Shown: positions 11,801 to 18,707, counted from the first letter of the stretch. The stretch: DNA of 64,000 nucleotides from an uncultured Chloroflexota bacterium (GCA_902791025.1 CADATZ010000009.1:59151-123150), one strand, 5' to 3'. The notes: generated by a model not told the origin, from the letters alone. Made by a program: numbers and translations.

Positions 11801-14800
11801 GGCGAGGAACAGGCGCTGACCGCGCACGCTTTCCACCGCACGGGATACGGCTTTGAAGGCTGGAACACCGTGGCTGAACCGACATCAGAAAATCCGGGCA
11901 CAGCCTATGATGACGGTCAGGAGATCACCATTACGGGCGACCTGACGCTCTACGCGCAGTGGAAGGCTAACGTCCATACGGTCAGCTTCATCGCCAACGA
12001 CAGCGAAGGATCTGTAAAGGCGGAAGGTACCATGCACGCCGAGCAGATCGATTATGGAACTACAAAAGAACTGATGGAGAATGCCTTCACTCGCAAGGGC
12101 TACGAATTTAAGGGCTGGAACACTCTTCCCTCTCCGACCGCGGAAAATTCCGGCACGTCCTATGCTGACAAGGCTTCCGTCACCATCGAAGATGACCTCA
12201 CGCTCTACGCGCAGTGGAAACTTATCGAATATACGATCACCTATAATCTGAACAGCGGCGAGCTTCCGGAAGGGCAGACCAATCCGGAAGTCTATACCGT
12301 CGAGACCGACGACTTCACCCTTGTGAACCCGATCCGCACCGGTTACAGCTTTGACGGCTGGTGGGACGGGAGTACAAGCGCACAGACCGTCACTATCCCG
12401 AAAGGCAGCACCGGGAACCGGAGCTTTGAGGCAGGTATTTGGGTGGTTAATTCATATACGGTTCGCTATGAACCCAATGGCGGCAGCGGGTCAGCATATA
12501 CCGGGCAATTCTCCTATGACCTGGAACAAAGCCTGATGCATTGGAACCCGACAGGAACTGACGGCAAACCGTTCCCTTACACCGGTTACCGCTTCAACGA
12601 ATGGAACACGGCGGCCGATGGCAGCGGCACGGGCTATACCATGCATCAAGCAGTCAAAAACCTGACCGCTGAGCCGAACGGCATTGTCACGCTTTATGCG
12701 CAATGGGAACCGATCACCTATACCGTGCACTTTGATGCCAACACCACGGACCCGGTGACGGGCAGCATGACGGACCAGACCTTTACCTATGACGCAGCAC
12801 AGGCACTGACGGCGAATGCCTATGAACGTTCCGGCTATACCTTCGTGGGCTGGAACACGGCAGCGGACGGAAAAGGCACCAATTACACAGATCAGGAAGA
12901 ACTGAAAAACCTGAGCAGCACGCAGGGTGCCGTCATCACGCTTTACGCAAAATGGACACTGATCCCCATTCACACCGTCACCTTTGCCCCCAACGGCGGG
13001 ACAGGGAATGAATATACCCAGAACGTTGAGGAAGGCACGCCAACCTCTCTCACGCCGAACACCTTTACCCGTGAAGGCTGGACTTTTGAGGGCTGGAACA
13101 TGGCAGCGGACGGCAGCGGGACGGCATACGCCGACAAGGCAGCTGTCACACTGAGCGCGGACCAGACGCTTTACGCGCAGTGGGTTGCGGTCACTTATTC
13201 CATCACCTATCATCTTGAGGGCGGCAGTGTGAGCGGGACGAACCCGGATGAATACACCCCGGCGGACGCGGCTATCACCCTCATCAACCCCACCCGCACG
13301 GGCTATACCTTCAGCGGCTGGCAGGGTACGGGGCTGAGCGGCACGGTTCCTTCCGTGACCATCCCGTCCGGTTCCACAGGGGACCGGGAATATACCGCGG
13401 TCTGGGCCGCCAACAGCTATACGGTTTCGTTTGTTACCAATGGCGGCACGGGCACCATGGCGGACCAGCGCTTCACTTATGATGTTCCGCAGGCCTTAAG
13501 CCCGCTCGGTTACACGCGCGAGGGCTTCACCTTCGTCGGCTGGTACACCAACCCCGACGGGACCGGTGACTCTTATGAGGACGGGGAACTCGTCCACAAT
13601 CTGACCGACCTGAATGGGGACACCGTTTCGCTTTATGCCGTCTGGACGGAAAGACCCACCCAGACCATCACCTTTGAACCCAACGGCGGGGCGGAAGCTG
13701 CCTATCATCAGCATGTGATCCGGGGCATCGGCACCACCCTTTCCCTGAACCAGTTCACCCGCGTGGGATATACCTTCGGCGGCTGGAACACCGCTTCGAA
13801 CGGTTCCGGTAGTTCTTTTACGGATGGGGCTCCTGTTAACCTTTTGGCGGACCTGACGCTTTACGCGCTCTGGACCCCGAACCCGCTGACGGTGCATTTT
13901 GACGTCAACGGCGGAACGGGAGTCATGAATGATCAAATTTTCGCTTATGAGGTTCCGCAGGCGCTGAATGCCCACAGCTTCAGCCGTGAGGGGCACGGCT
14001 TCACCGGTTGGAACACTGCCGCGGACGGCACGGGTACGGGGTATGCCGATGGGCAGACCCTCACCCTTACGGCGGGAGTGACGCTTTACGCGCAGTGGTC
14101 CGCCAATGTCCACACGGTCACCTTCATTTCCAATGGCGGTGATGGAAACATGGCGCCGGAGAGCTTTGCTTTTGGTGAAACACTGAACCTGACGGCGAAC
14201 GCTTTCACCCGCGAGGGTCATCGTTTCACCGGCTGGAACACAACCGCGGATGGAACCGGTACAGGTTATGCCGACGGTGCCTCCGTCACGATCGACGCTG
14301 ACCTGACGCTTTATGCTCAGTGGGAAGCTCACACCTACACCGTGCGTTTTAATTCAAACGGCGGTGAGGGAAACATGAGTGAGCAGGGCTTCACGCATGG
14401 CGTTTCCCAGGCGCTCAGTGCCCATACTTTTACACGGGAAGGTTATGGCTTCACCGGCTGGAACACGGAGCCGAACGGCATCGGGGTTTCCTTCACCGAC
14501 GGGCAGTGGATCTCGGTCACGTCGGACGTGACGCTTTACGCCCAGTGGGCAGCCAACGTCCACACCGTCACTTTCATTAACAACGGCGGTGAGGGAACCA
14601 TGAATGCTGAGACCTTCAATTATGGTCAAACGCTCAACCTGACGGCGAATACCTTTTACCGGACCGGCTATATTTTCACCGGCTGGAATACCATGCCGGA
14701 TGGGTCCGGAGATCCTTATGACGATGGCGCTTCCGTCACGATCAACTCCGATCTGACGCTCTATGCCCAGTGGACGGTCAATCCGCAGCCGGCTGAACCG

Positions 14801-15391
14801 ATGGATTTGCCCGTGGATATAACGCACATCACCAACACCGGTTCCAAGGGGATTCCGGCGGATATCGCTCATCAGATCCTGGAGCTTTCGATCTTCATCA
14901 AGGAGGGCGACACGGTCGTCTCCCGTTCGGATAAGATAGAATTGGAAGTGTTCGGAAGGTCTGGCAAGGGGCAGAAAAAGGCTCATTTTGACAGAAAGGT
15001 CGATTTAACCAAAGGTTATTACACCTTCACGGTAATGATTACGCCTCATGAGGTCTTCAGCGCTCCGCCGCTCAGCCAGCGTTATAGCCTGTCTGCCAAT
15101 GCCTGGCTGGATAAAAAAGGAAATCTCACGCTTTTCCTGACATGGGATGACGGGAAACGCTCCGAGCCGGAGATCATCCGGATCTATGCGCTGCCGGAGG
15201 ATGAGATCGGTGCGTATAAGCTTCACGATGACGGGACGAAGGAGTACCTGATTTTCCATACCTACGATATCTGCATGCACTATCTCGGCAGTGACGAACT
15301 CTGCCGTGGTTACGACCGCTGCTTCCATAAGGAACATCCCTACGTGAACCCCTTCGCGCAGGGCGGTCTTATTGAGGAAATCAGGAGATAG
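2729..15391 (+). CDS. Giant secreted beta-helix / InlB-repeat surface protein
   Basis: About 4,220 residues. From the M at 2810 a clear signal peptide runs MKSNAWKVWMIVMVLLVLPG and ends with VMA before EDW. The first three quarters are about seven blocks of right-handed beta-helix repeats (units like GGGIYAENxxxxxTISGNTA), each block opened by a copy of AIGETxYxTVQxALDAA or TVWQWVQ and linked by an InlB/Flg_new-like module (GWY...W.F..DTV...LYA). From about 11,729 to 14,792 there are 13 consecutive InlB/Flg_new repeats (NGGxG...TREGYxFxGWNTxADG...LYAQW). The last 200 residues are a different domain with three cysteines near the end (CMHYLG, ELCRGYDRC). No LPXTG, membrane anchor or dockerin is visible, so attachment is unclear. 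Such proteins are usually adhesins or surface layers; that role is inferred. The true start could be 2729, 2801 or 2810. Confidence 0.85.
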   Translation: MMKTKSDAWKVWMMKMKSDAWKVWMMKMKSNAWKVWMIVMVLLVLPGMAGRVMAEDWIDPTRLPTSGGVYRLTTDVTIRDWSVNGYSASLDLNGHTVTITGGTGIAVQMDGMLQITDAKGGGIIRFTGSGALKVTKGILNLDSGTIEGNIHLTPIGFQSSSVYARLSGGAIRGSVYFEQGQSYSGNDWNARVEMLGGTITCSNGSCVQMNDKNAVFNMKGGSIKADRVVRTVNILSGTFRQSGGEISLAKNITNGTEGVVLGNESTAAEDGSFLMTGGSIRGFTGVSGIDSGYAVYLYNGGSVTMTGGEISGNGVGVRLDQNGAFTMTGGTVSGNGVGVFVSYNAKGLNISGSPKITGNSGMNVRFLPNDQKINISGSGLNSDARIGFWSERSSGTPVNGVFTSGLNGNYTPGVFTSDVNGYSVGMNADGEMIFGKSIYVRFNVGGKIQSQNLPTGSLIKDLPQITVPADKVLDGWYLRNNYTGDKFNFDRDTVYSSNDNLNLYARIVDAAAAIGETKYATLPQALEAAQPSETVTLLRDVTLDAPIEIKYPITTPITLDLNGKTLTRGLTSPTENGHVIHVTAAHTLTIKDSSAAQTGRITGGNTTGNGGGILIGERGSLVLEGGEISGNTAAGKGSGVYSGVYIANNAWPLVVRGGKVINNTSTNLYLESGKTISIHQALPDSTNIGVTLAEGAGVFAESTGGYNGGKLSEGDARGFFSDNSAYAAGVKSDGKAYLGAPVTVTFETAGQAPAPAALSVPTGSLITRPELTVPSGMAFSGWYKESSFTNKWNFNSDTVDAALTLYAKIVDAEPVAAIGTTNYNTVQDALDEAVSGDTITLLKNVDIDKTLHLATGKNITLDMAGYTIAQDGSGRILKVEGGLTLTGNGRLTGGSSFDKGGAVYLNGGSLTLISGTITGNSSGRGGAVYAENKAVFTMEGGTISGNNSTNSGGAVYLNIGGNDTASGSTFTMKSGMISNNTASYGGAVYANLSTVTMEGGAISDNTASFGGAVYLRGSFGYASFTMKDGFIHDNRATSSGGAVYTDSNTEFIMEGGTLSNNKAAWHGGAVYASDGTKTAATSFTMKGGEIRGNTAGGKGGALAFYFEGSAVIEGGTITGNSAGESGGGIYAHDVNNNEYVPVNPLTIRGGTITGNTVSGAANNVYVPAGKYLSLADSLPAGTSIGIIMENGRGVFGQGQGENGKVNFNPADYFSADDSSYGVGLGSGLDNGKAVLGFKVSFDPNGGSGTMADLVASDPNVYYGLPANQFTREGYAFGSWNTAADGSGESYAATDMAKFPQSMTLYAQWLTVWQWVQAQLDAGVTSITLPGNATAGPDDQALTTKPGTAVTINLNGFTLDRGNPDYSTDFGGGVVRTNDGSVIVAKSNLTLTGPGTITGGNINGNGGGIRVEAGNLTVGEGVVISSNKASGSGGGIYMNAAGSSLSLTIATVSGNSAGNGGGICLDAASSASISGSTISGNTASDSGGGINAAAAVDSLSIDFGSLIENNIARTGDGGGIYSDAQNTTIGNFESMIAVGSPLSATDPTVIRGNDAQNRDFSDGGGIYTYSGSLKIDKFCVIENNSAALEGGGIYTGANSNFVMEGGSITGNSTGNGGGGVYAVKSFTMSGGSITGNSAVSEGGGVYAQTNNNFQLSGKVQINGNTIGDSPNNVYLYQNLMINVGGSLEGASVGVHMSSPRVFTSGLPGNGDNSNFFSDYENYAVGLTGAGEATLTESYTVSFNTGSSGITAPADQILGSGVKVTEPTLTSEDWFFLEGWYTEAAFRNKWDFATDTVSGNMTLYAKFLTVWQWVQHELDKGTTPITLPGDAVAGTSDGPLTIHSGTTIDLNGHNIDRRLTDSAAVANGNVIKANGDLTLTDSAGGGTITGGNNTGNGGGIVMNSGFLTLWDVTISGNKSERHGGGIYFAVNGGYLWIEANAVIESNSARGSGGGIYAENVSIQKTDIRQAIIRNNSASMRGGGIYFKGTTEGFYIRNITISENSAGIGGGIYIETDGPITLGLAEITKNKAEDSGGGIFIEQAGDFTIHTVTVNENTAKNNGGGIYLNMNINSPSVITGETSIQSNTTENGNGGGIYFDNQMNVGISGKFLVSGNRSNSKENNIYLTSHSKFNISGTLDPDTRAGISMENPGVFTSGLSRRGSEANFFSDDPAYAVGLNSQREAYLGTAWTVTFVLDKGGTSVEDPAAITAADGSRIIAPTVGNIPYGYGLEGWYTDNTYNTKWNFGNTVNVDMTLYARIRKAVASLTYQQNTTLYTSVQDAINAGPTLMEQFEVTLLQDVTPEESITIDSKGVFFDLAGHTIHGTSGNWGYAVIEVGNGGFLVLRDSSSGQTGKIVGGAADTHGIYINPGATNRSIFTMEGGTIESCNFPAVFVQGNVDITMSGGRIIQNSAASGSDHSGGIYIAPDGFGGEFKLAGGNGAVSGNTNGDGNPSNVYLPGGLVIEVTAPLTGAEGSIGVTMENGAGVFARAADTYNGGKLTEADAAVFFSDDPKYTVRLNENGEAELVRAYTVNFDVAGYGTAPDSQKVLSGETVTEPTLAFGNEYVLTGWYSDETYTTPWNFGSDTVSDDITLYAKLEEAAAAIGETGYLTVQAAVDAAQTGETVTLLKDVTIGAPVEIAAGKSLTLDLAGKTIDRGLSGTERGATNGNVITVNGNLTLADSVGSGRITGGFESSYFGESAGGVIVNPNAVFTLNGGEIYNNKSLKGSGGIYADNAAIVMNGGKIRGNNLTANDDGRGAGISLVNGSSFEMNNGEISMNSARYGAGVYLDNSQFTMNNGSVEGNQASYKGGGVYLIGRDSVFTMNGGDITGNYAEGNTVVPEGGGVYVDSGSFILFDGTIHENGARYSDRSGGNGGGVYITESGNFYIVGGVIQDNSASVNGGGVYFAGATFSVRGGTISGNNNASGSGNNVYLGSGKMLSIPQQPAEGTSISITLANGSGVFAEGSGHTLTAEDKDYFFSDDTQYVVGLNADKRLFLGKSYTVSFNANATEGVTGAMADQTFIEGEEQALTAHAFHRTGYGFEGWNTVAEPTSENPGTAYDDGQEITITGDLTLYAQWKANVHTVSFIANDSEGSVKAEGTMHAEQIDYGTTKELMENAFTRKGYEFKGWNTLPSPTAENSGTSYADKASVTIEDDLTLYAQWKLIEYTITYNLNSGELPEGQTNPEVYTVETDDFTLVNPIRTGYSFDGWWDGSTSAQTVTIPKGSTGNRSFEAGIWVVNSYTVRYEPNGGSGSAYTGQFSYDLEQSLMHWNPTGTDGKPFPYTGYRFNEWNTAADGSGTGYTMHQAVKNLTAEPNGIVTLYAQWEPITYTVHFDANTTDPVTGSMTDQTFTYDAAQALTANAYERSGYTFVGWNTAADGKGTNYTDQEELKNLSSTQGAVITLYAKWTLIPIHTVTFAPNGGTGNEYTQNVEEGTPTSLTPNTFTREGWTFEGWNMAADGSGTAYADKAAVTLSADQTLYAQWVAVTYSITYHLEGGSVSGTNPDEYTPADAAITLINPTRTGYTFSGWQGTGLSGTVPSVTIPSGSTGDREYTAVWAANSYTVSFVTNGGTGTMADQRFTYDVPQALSPLGYTREGFTFVGWYTNPDGTGDSYEDGELVHNLTDLNGDTVSLYAVWTERPTQTITFEPNGGAEAAYHQHVIRGIGTTLSLNQFTRVGYTFGGWNTASNGSGSSFTDGAPVNLLADLTLYALWTPNPLTVHFDVNGGTGVMNDQIFAYEVPQALNAHSFSREGHGFTGWNTAADGTGTGYADGQTLTLTAGVTLYAQWSANVHTVTFISNGGDGNMAPESFAFGETLNLTANAFTREGHRFTGWNTTADGTGTGYADGASVTIDADLTLYAQWEAHTYTVRFNSNGGEGNMSEQGFTHGVSQALSAHTFTREGYGFTGWNTEPNGIGVSFTDGQWISVTSDVTLYAQWAANVHTVTFINNGGEGTMNAETFNYGQTLNLTANTFYRTGYIFTGWNTMPDGSGDPYDDGASVTINSDLTLYAQWTVNPQPAEPMDLPVDITHITNTGSKGIPADIAHQILELSIFIKEGDTVVSRSDKIELEVFGRSGKGQKKAHFDRKVDLTKGYYTFTVMITPHEVFSAPPLSQRYSLSANAWLDKKGNLTLFLTWDDGKRSEPEIIRIYALPEDEIGAYKLHDDGTKEYLIFHTYDICMHYLGSDELCRGYDRCFHKEHPYVNPFAQGGLIEEIRR

Positions 15392-15404
15392 GTGTTAGGG
15401 GTTG

Positions 15405-15630
15405 GTAAAGCAGCGGGTTGAGAATTTGCTGGCGGCCCCCGCGGGGACTGGACCGCTTGCGGGCCTGTACCCGGCTCACGAACATTTGGTGACGCACATG
15501 GGGACAGGCACGCTTGTGCGGGCTGCGCCGCACAAGATGCCAGACCCCATGTGCTCCGTTCACTGGCAACCGAGATGCGCTAACGGTTCCCCGCGGGGAC
15601 TGGACCCGGAAGGGGCCTGTACCCGGTCCG
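15405..15630. repeat. GC-rich hairpin repeat with F1 palindrome D
   Basis: The segment downstream of the giant gene holds a repeat also found at about 16145-16225 and 17605-17675: TTTGCTGGCG, CCCCGCGGGGACTGGACC, GGGCCTGTACCCGG and CTCACGAACATT. It is followed by a complete F1 palindrome (15494-15554), then a second copy of the CCCGCGGGGACTGGACCC part to about 15630. No gene is seen here. Confidence 0.7.
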
Positions 15631-15672
15631 GTGCTTCGTGTGCTCCGTGTGTTTCGTGCGGCGCAAAAAACA

Positions 15673-15681
15673 TGATATAAT
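15673..15681 (+). promoter_or_regulatory. Extended -10 promoter of the toxin-like gene
   Basis: TGATATAAT at 15673-15681 is an extended -10 site. The -35 position (about 15653) is weak. It would start a transcript with a leader of about 145 bases that contains a 9-bp hairpin (CTCAGAGGG 15742-15750 with CCCTCTGAG 15765-15773) before the ribosome-binding site of the small hydrophobic peptide gene. Confidence 0.55.
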
Positions 15682-15833
15682 GAGGATAAGGGTGTCATCT
15701 TCGAGCGCGAAAGCGTGGTGGCGGACTGGCCTTCTGATGTTCTCAGAGGGACTGACTGTTTTGCCCCTCTGAGTATGGTTGTAAATTGACCGATGTGAAT
15801 GCATCGAGTTTTACCGGAAAGGAGGGCCATGAA

Positions 15834-15965
15834 ATGTTGACGTTAGGTGAATTTATTGCTGTGCTCAGTCTGTGTATTGCAAGCATCAGTCTTGGTTACC
15901 GGATTGGACGCGACAAGTCATCAGATAACTCAGATAAAAAAACAGGAATAGCCGCCCCGGTCTAG
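15834..15965 (+). CDS. Small hydrophobic peptide, type I toxin-like
   Basis: A 43-residue peptide starting MLTLGEFIAVLSLCIASISL, with a single membrane-spanning helix followed by a basic then polar tail (YRIGRDKSSDNSDKK). It has a very strong ribosome-binding site (AAAGGAGGG, 7 bases before ATG 15834). An earlier ATG at 15829 gives only three codons. The stop codon lies inside a hairpin (arms 15947-15955 and 15975-15983) and the downstream GGCACTCTTTTTT is a feature I associate with Firmicute holin-like type I toxin genes. A strong promoter on the opposite strand would make an RNA antisense to the 3' end. Peptide and context fit a membrane toxin held off by antisense RNA. Toxicity is inferred, and a harmless small membrane peptide is possible. 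Confidence 0.7.
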   Translation: MLTLGEFIAVLSLCIASISLGYRIGRDKSSDNSDKKTGIAAPV

Positions 15966-16032
15966 CTCACTTGAGCGGCTATTTCAATGCCTGATAGGAG
16001 GCCGGACCGTTACCGGTGGCACTCTTTTTTCT
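15936..16032 (-). ncRNA. Predicted antisense antitoxin RNA
   Basis: A consensus promoter on the minus strand (16039-16067) would start transcription near 16032. About 50 bases on, the RNA meets the hairpin formed by 15983-15975 and 15955-15947 (AATAGCCGC/GCGGCTATT), and soon after it a run of seven U (complement of 15936-15942), which makes a plausible intrinsic terminator. The RNA of about 95 nt overlaps the last 10 codons and the 3' untranslated part of the toxin-like gene. This is the classic convergent arrangement of a type I antitoxin. Confidence 0.6.
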
Positions 16033-16038
16033 ATTGAT

Positions 16039-16067
16039 AGTATAACTTGTTTTTCCCTTTTTGTCAA
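16039..16067 (-). promoter_or_regulatory. Consensus sigma-70 promoter for the antisense RNA
   Basis: Read on the minus strand: TTGACA (16067-16062), a 17-base spacer, then TATACT (16044-16039). It is among the best promoters in the window. It points toward the 3' end of the toxin-like gene, and no reading frame of its own follows. Confidence 0.75.
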
Positions 16068-16111
16068 ACTGCGTTACATTCAGGAGAAAATCAGTTTCGT
16101 GACGCAGTACG

Positions 16112-16245
16112 CTATCATTCGGAAAGATAATCAAGGGTGAGAAGCACCGAGCCGGGAATTTGCTGGCGCCCCGCGGGGACTGGACCCGGAAGGGGCCTGT
16201 ACCCGGCTCACGAACATTTGGTGACGCACATGGGGACAGGCACGC
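16112..16245 (+). repeat. Left copy of a direct repeat flanking the diguanylate cyclase gene
   Basis: Starts CTATCATTCGGAAAGATAAT and continues through AAGCACCG, TTTGCTGGCG, CCCCGCGGGGACTGG, CTCACGAACATT and a truncated F1 palindrome (16226-16244). The same order of segments occurs at 17568-17703, on the other side of the diguanylate cyclase gene and in the same orientation. Together they are long direct repeats bracketing one gene. Confidence 0.75.
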
Positions 16246-16251
16246 GACCTG

Positions 16252-16412
16252 CTCTGTATGGTACGAGCTTCGCTCAATTGGATTCAGAGCAGGAGCTCCG
16301 CCCGCTTCGCGACATAAGATGTCCGGTTAATGTGCTGTGTCAACGAGCGACGCACATGGGGACAGGCACACTTGTGCGGGCTGCGCCGCACAAGATGCCA
16401 GACCCCGTGTGC
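16252..16412. repeat. R3 fragment (minus orientation) and F1 palindrome E
   Basis: 16252-16318 matches, in reverse complement, the core of the R3 repeat found at 38345-38478 (GAGCTCCTGCTCTGAAT and AGCTCGTA). It is followed by a complete 61-bp F1 palindrome at 16352-16412, which ends 18 bases before the end of the diguanylate cyclase gene. Confidence 0.65.
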
Positions 16413-16430
16413 TCCGTGCCCGAGAAGGTC

Positions 16431-17555
16431 CTATTTATTTTTCTTGTCGAGGTAGAGGGCTTCGTCAGCTTTTTTGAGCAGGTCCTTGAGCTGCTGCCCT
16501 TCCTGATAGCGGCTGAAGCCGATGGAGGTGGCGAGGGTGTAGGGGTTTTTGTGTTCGCGGTTCCATGTGGCAAAATCTTCTTTGACTCGTTTCGCGTAGT
16601 TAATGGCGTTCGGGTCCCCATAGAAGAAGGTCAGCACCACGAATTCATCGCCGCCATAGCGAACCACCAGCCCCTGCATCCCGCTGAGCGACTGCGTGAT
16701 GATGTGCGCGGCATCGACCAGGGCCTGGTCCCCGACCGGGTGGCCGTAGGTGTCATTGATTCCCTTGAAATTGTTCAGATCCATGATGAAGAGATAAAGG
16801 TTTTTGACCTCGGAGACCTGATGAATGTAGGCGTTGAAGGTCCCTTCCAGAGTTTTGCGGTTGTTGAGACCGGTGAGACTGTCGCGGGAGATGGCGTTTT
16901 CCTGTTCGTCCATGTACATCAGGATCACGGAGACTGCCGCACAGGTCCAGGTGCCCGGCATTCCGGAGAAGGGCAGCGCCAGGATCGACCCGACAAAGGG
17001 AACGATGTAAAAGGAAAGCAGCTTGCGGATGTTGGTTTTCGGAATTTTTGTCTGCGGTTTGAAATAGAAAACGAGCAGGTGGATCAGCGAGGCAAAAAGG
17101 CTCAGCAGGGCGATGCCTGACTGCAGGAAAAAGAGTGGCCCCCGCAAGTAATGATTGTCCTCGCTGATGTAAAAGATCCAGCCGGTTTTGATGGAGATCA
17201 GGTTCAGGATCACGAAAATCAGCCCGGGGGTCATGACGCAGGTTACGAGTTTTTTCGTCAGTTTGTAGCCGAGGCTTTCCAGCACGTACAGGTACCAGAT
17301 CCCGGCCATGACGACCACGCTGCCGAGGTAGACGGCGTTGATGACGCGGTTCAGCGGAATGGCTCCGGGAAAGGTCTGTCCTTCGATGAGCATCCAGAGG
17401 ATATCCAGGATCAGGATCGCCATGTTGCCGAAGACGACATAGCGGAAGAGGAGCCTGTTCATCTGTTTGCTGACGCTGTGGGTGAGCTGCCAGGCGATGA
17501 CGCAGAGGATCAGCAGGAAAAGTGCGTCGATTTCTATGTGGATTGCCGTTGCCAT
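16431..17555 (-). CDS. Membrane-bound diguanylate cyclase (GGDEF)
   Basis: A 374-residue protein. Residues 1 to about 205 hold six or seven hydrophobic segments and would form a membrane sensor module. A GGDEF domain follows, starting RDSLTGLNNRKTLEG, with an intact catalytic motif RYGGDEF (GGDEF at residues 301-305). The RxxD inhibitory site usually found five residues before GGDEF is absent, so product inhibition is not expected. It should make cyclic di-GMP from two GTP. There is no EAL domain. The start codon has no clear Shine-Dalgarno. The gene stands alone between two direct repeats (16112-16245, 17568-17703). The sensed signal is unknown. Confidence 0.9.
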   Translation of the reverse strand: MATAIHIEIDALFLLILCVIAWQLTHSVSKQMNRLLFRYVVFGNMAILILDILWMLIEGQTFPGAIPLNRVINAVYLGSVVVMAGIWYLYVLESLGYKLTKKLVTCVMTPGLIFVILNLISIKTGWIFYISEDNHYLRGPLFFLQSGIALLSLFASLIHLLVFYFKPQTKIPKTNIRKLLSFYIVPFVGSILALPFSGMPGTWTCAAVSVILMYMDEQENAISRDSLTGLNNRKTLEGTFNAYIHQVSEVKNLYLFIMDLNNFKGINDTYGHPVGDQALVDAAHIITQSLSGMQGLVVRYGGDEFVVLTFFYGDPNAINYAKRVKEDFATWNREHKNPYTLATSIGFSRYQEGQQLKDLLKKADEALYLDKKNK

Positions 17556-17567
17556 AATAGTATTTTA

Positions 17568-17757
17568 CTATCATTCGGAAAGATAATCAAGGGTGAAATA
17601 AAGCACCGGGCCGGGAGTTTGCTGGCGCGAGCTGCGCTGACGGTCCCCCGCGGGGACTGGACCCGGCTCACGAACATTAGATGACGCACATGGGGACAGG
17701 CGAAGCTTTCGATCTGAATCAACAAGGCGAAGCCAATTCCTTATAGAGCGGGACTTG
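17568..17757 (+). repeat. Right copy of the direct repeat, plus R3 fragment
   Basis: 17568-17703 repeats 16112-16245 (same start CTATCATTCGGAAAGATAAT), with an 18-bp insertion GAGCTGCGCTGACGGTCC. It ends in a truncated F1 arm (17684-17699), joined directly to an R3 fragment at 17701-17757 (ATCTGAATCAACAAGGCGAAG, then CTTATAGAGC). The truncated F1 plus R3 junction recurs at 18750 and 21845. Confidence 0.7.
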
Positions 17758-17782
17758 TGCAGAATCTGCAGGATGCGATGAC

Positions 17783-17843
17783 GCACATGGGGACAGGCAC
17801 GCTTGTGCCGGCTGCGCGGCACAAGATGCCAGACCCCACGTGC
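17783..17843 (+). repeat. F1 palindrome F
   Basis: Complete 61-bp F1 palindrome located 15 bp beyond the 3' end of the metallophosphoesterase gene, where it could act as an RNA hairpin at the transcript end. Confidence 0.85.
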
Positions 17844-17858
17844 TCCGAGTGTTTCGTG

Positions 17859-18707
17859 TTAATGCAGGGTGAGGATCAGCAGCTCGTAGGGGTCGTTGAG
17901 ACGCGGGAGGCCGTTGTGGTCGGACAGTCCGCGGCTGACGATGACGTGTGTTTCTCCGATGAGGTTATCGCCGAAGGTGAGGTTCGGGAAGAGGCCGGTA
18001 TCGGGATGGTACAATCCGCCAACGAACGGGATGCCGATCTGTCCGCCATGCCGGTGACCGCAGATGGCCACATCAATCTTTTTTCCGACGAGGGCTTTGT
18101 CGGGGTTTGTTGTGATGCGCGGGTCGTAAAAACCCGGGTTGTGAACCAGGAGCAGACGAAAATTCGGACTTTGCAGGTATGAAGCCATCATCATCTGGTC
18201 GGTCCAGTTGTATCTGCCCGGACTGCGGGGAATGCCTGCGATATCGATGCTGTTCCCGTTGACTGTGATCGTCCGCCATTCGCTGTCCAGCACCTGTACG
18301 CCGATGGCTCGGAGGTCTTCACCGATTTTGGAGCTCAGCTTCGTGATATTCTCATATTCATGATTGCCGTACACATAATACACCGGCGCAATCTCTGTCA
18401 GCTGCCGGCAGAGGGTAATGACGGAAGCGTATTCCGGGTTCCTTTTGATCACCATGTCGCCGATGATGGCGATAATGTCCGGCTGTTCTTCACGGATGGC
18501 CTGCACCAGGTCCGCGTTGTCCGGTCCGTATTCGTGCAGGTGCAGGTCGGAAATAACAGCGACCCGGACCGGATTTTCCAGCTTTCCGGTGTTGACCTCG
18601 AGATGCGTGGTGATGAAGTTTTGAACTTTCATGTTATTCGGCAGCATTCCCAAAAGGGACAGGAAAAACATGAGCCGTGCTGCCGCGTAAAGTAGTGTTG
18701 AATTCAA
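17859..18707 (-). CDS. Metallophosphoesterase, YaeI/YkuE-like
   Basis: A 282-residue calcineurin-like phosphoesterase. The metal-binding motifs are in order: SDLHLHEYG (DxH), IGDMV (GD), YGNHEYE (GNHE), LLVHNPG and CGHRHGGQIG (GHxHGGQ). The hydrophobic N-terminus (about residues 1-22) suggests membrane association, as in YaeI-type enzymes, some of which hydrolyse UDP-diacylglucosamine; the substrate here cannot be assigned. Translation seems to start at TTG 18707, 8 bases after AAGGAA; a later ATG within the hydrophobic segment is the alternative. The gene is isolated by repeats on both sides. Confidence 0.88.
   Translation of the reverse strand: MNSTLLYAAARLMFFLSLLGMLPNNMKVQNFITTHLEVNTGKLENPVRVAVISDLHLHEYGPDNADLVQAIREEQPDIIAIIGDMVIKRNPEYASVITLCRQLTEIAPVYYVYGNHEYENITKLSSKIGEDLRAIGVQVLDSEWRTITVNGNSIDIAGIPRSPGRYNWTDQMMMASYLQSPNFRLLLVHNPGFYDPRITTNPDKALVGKKIDVAICGHRHGGQIGIPFVGGLYHPDTGLFPNLTFGDNLIGETHVIVSRGLSDHNGLPRLNDPYELLILTLH

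Noticed and set aside
12351..14986. Frameshift or gene split within the InlB repeats
   Set aside because: The frame is continuous through all 13 repeats to a unique C-terminal domain, with no stop or repeat break.
3274..15337. Long minus-strand reading frames across the giant gene
   Set aside because: They mirror the repetitive, glycine-rich plus-strand gene, have no start signals or recognisable motifs, and change with the repeat pattern.
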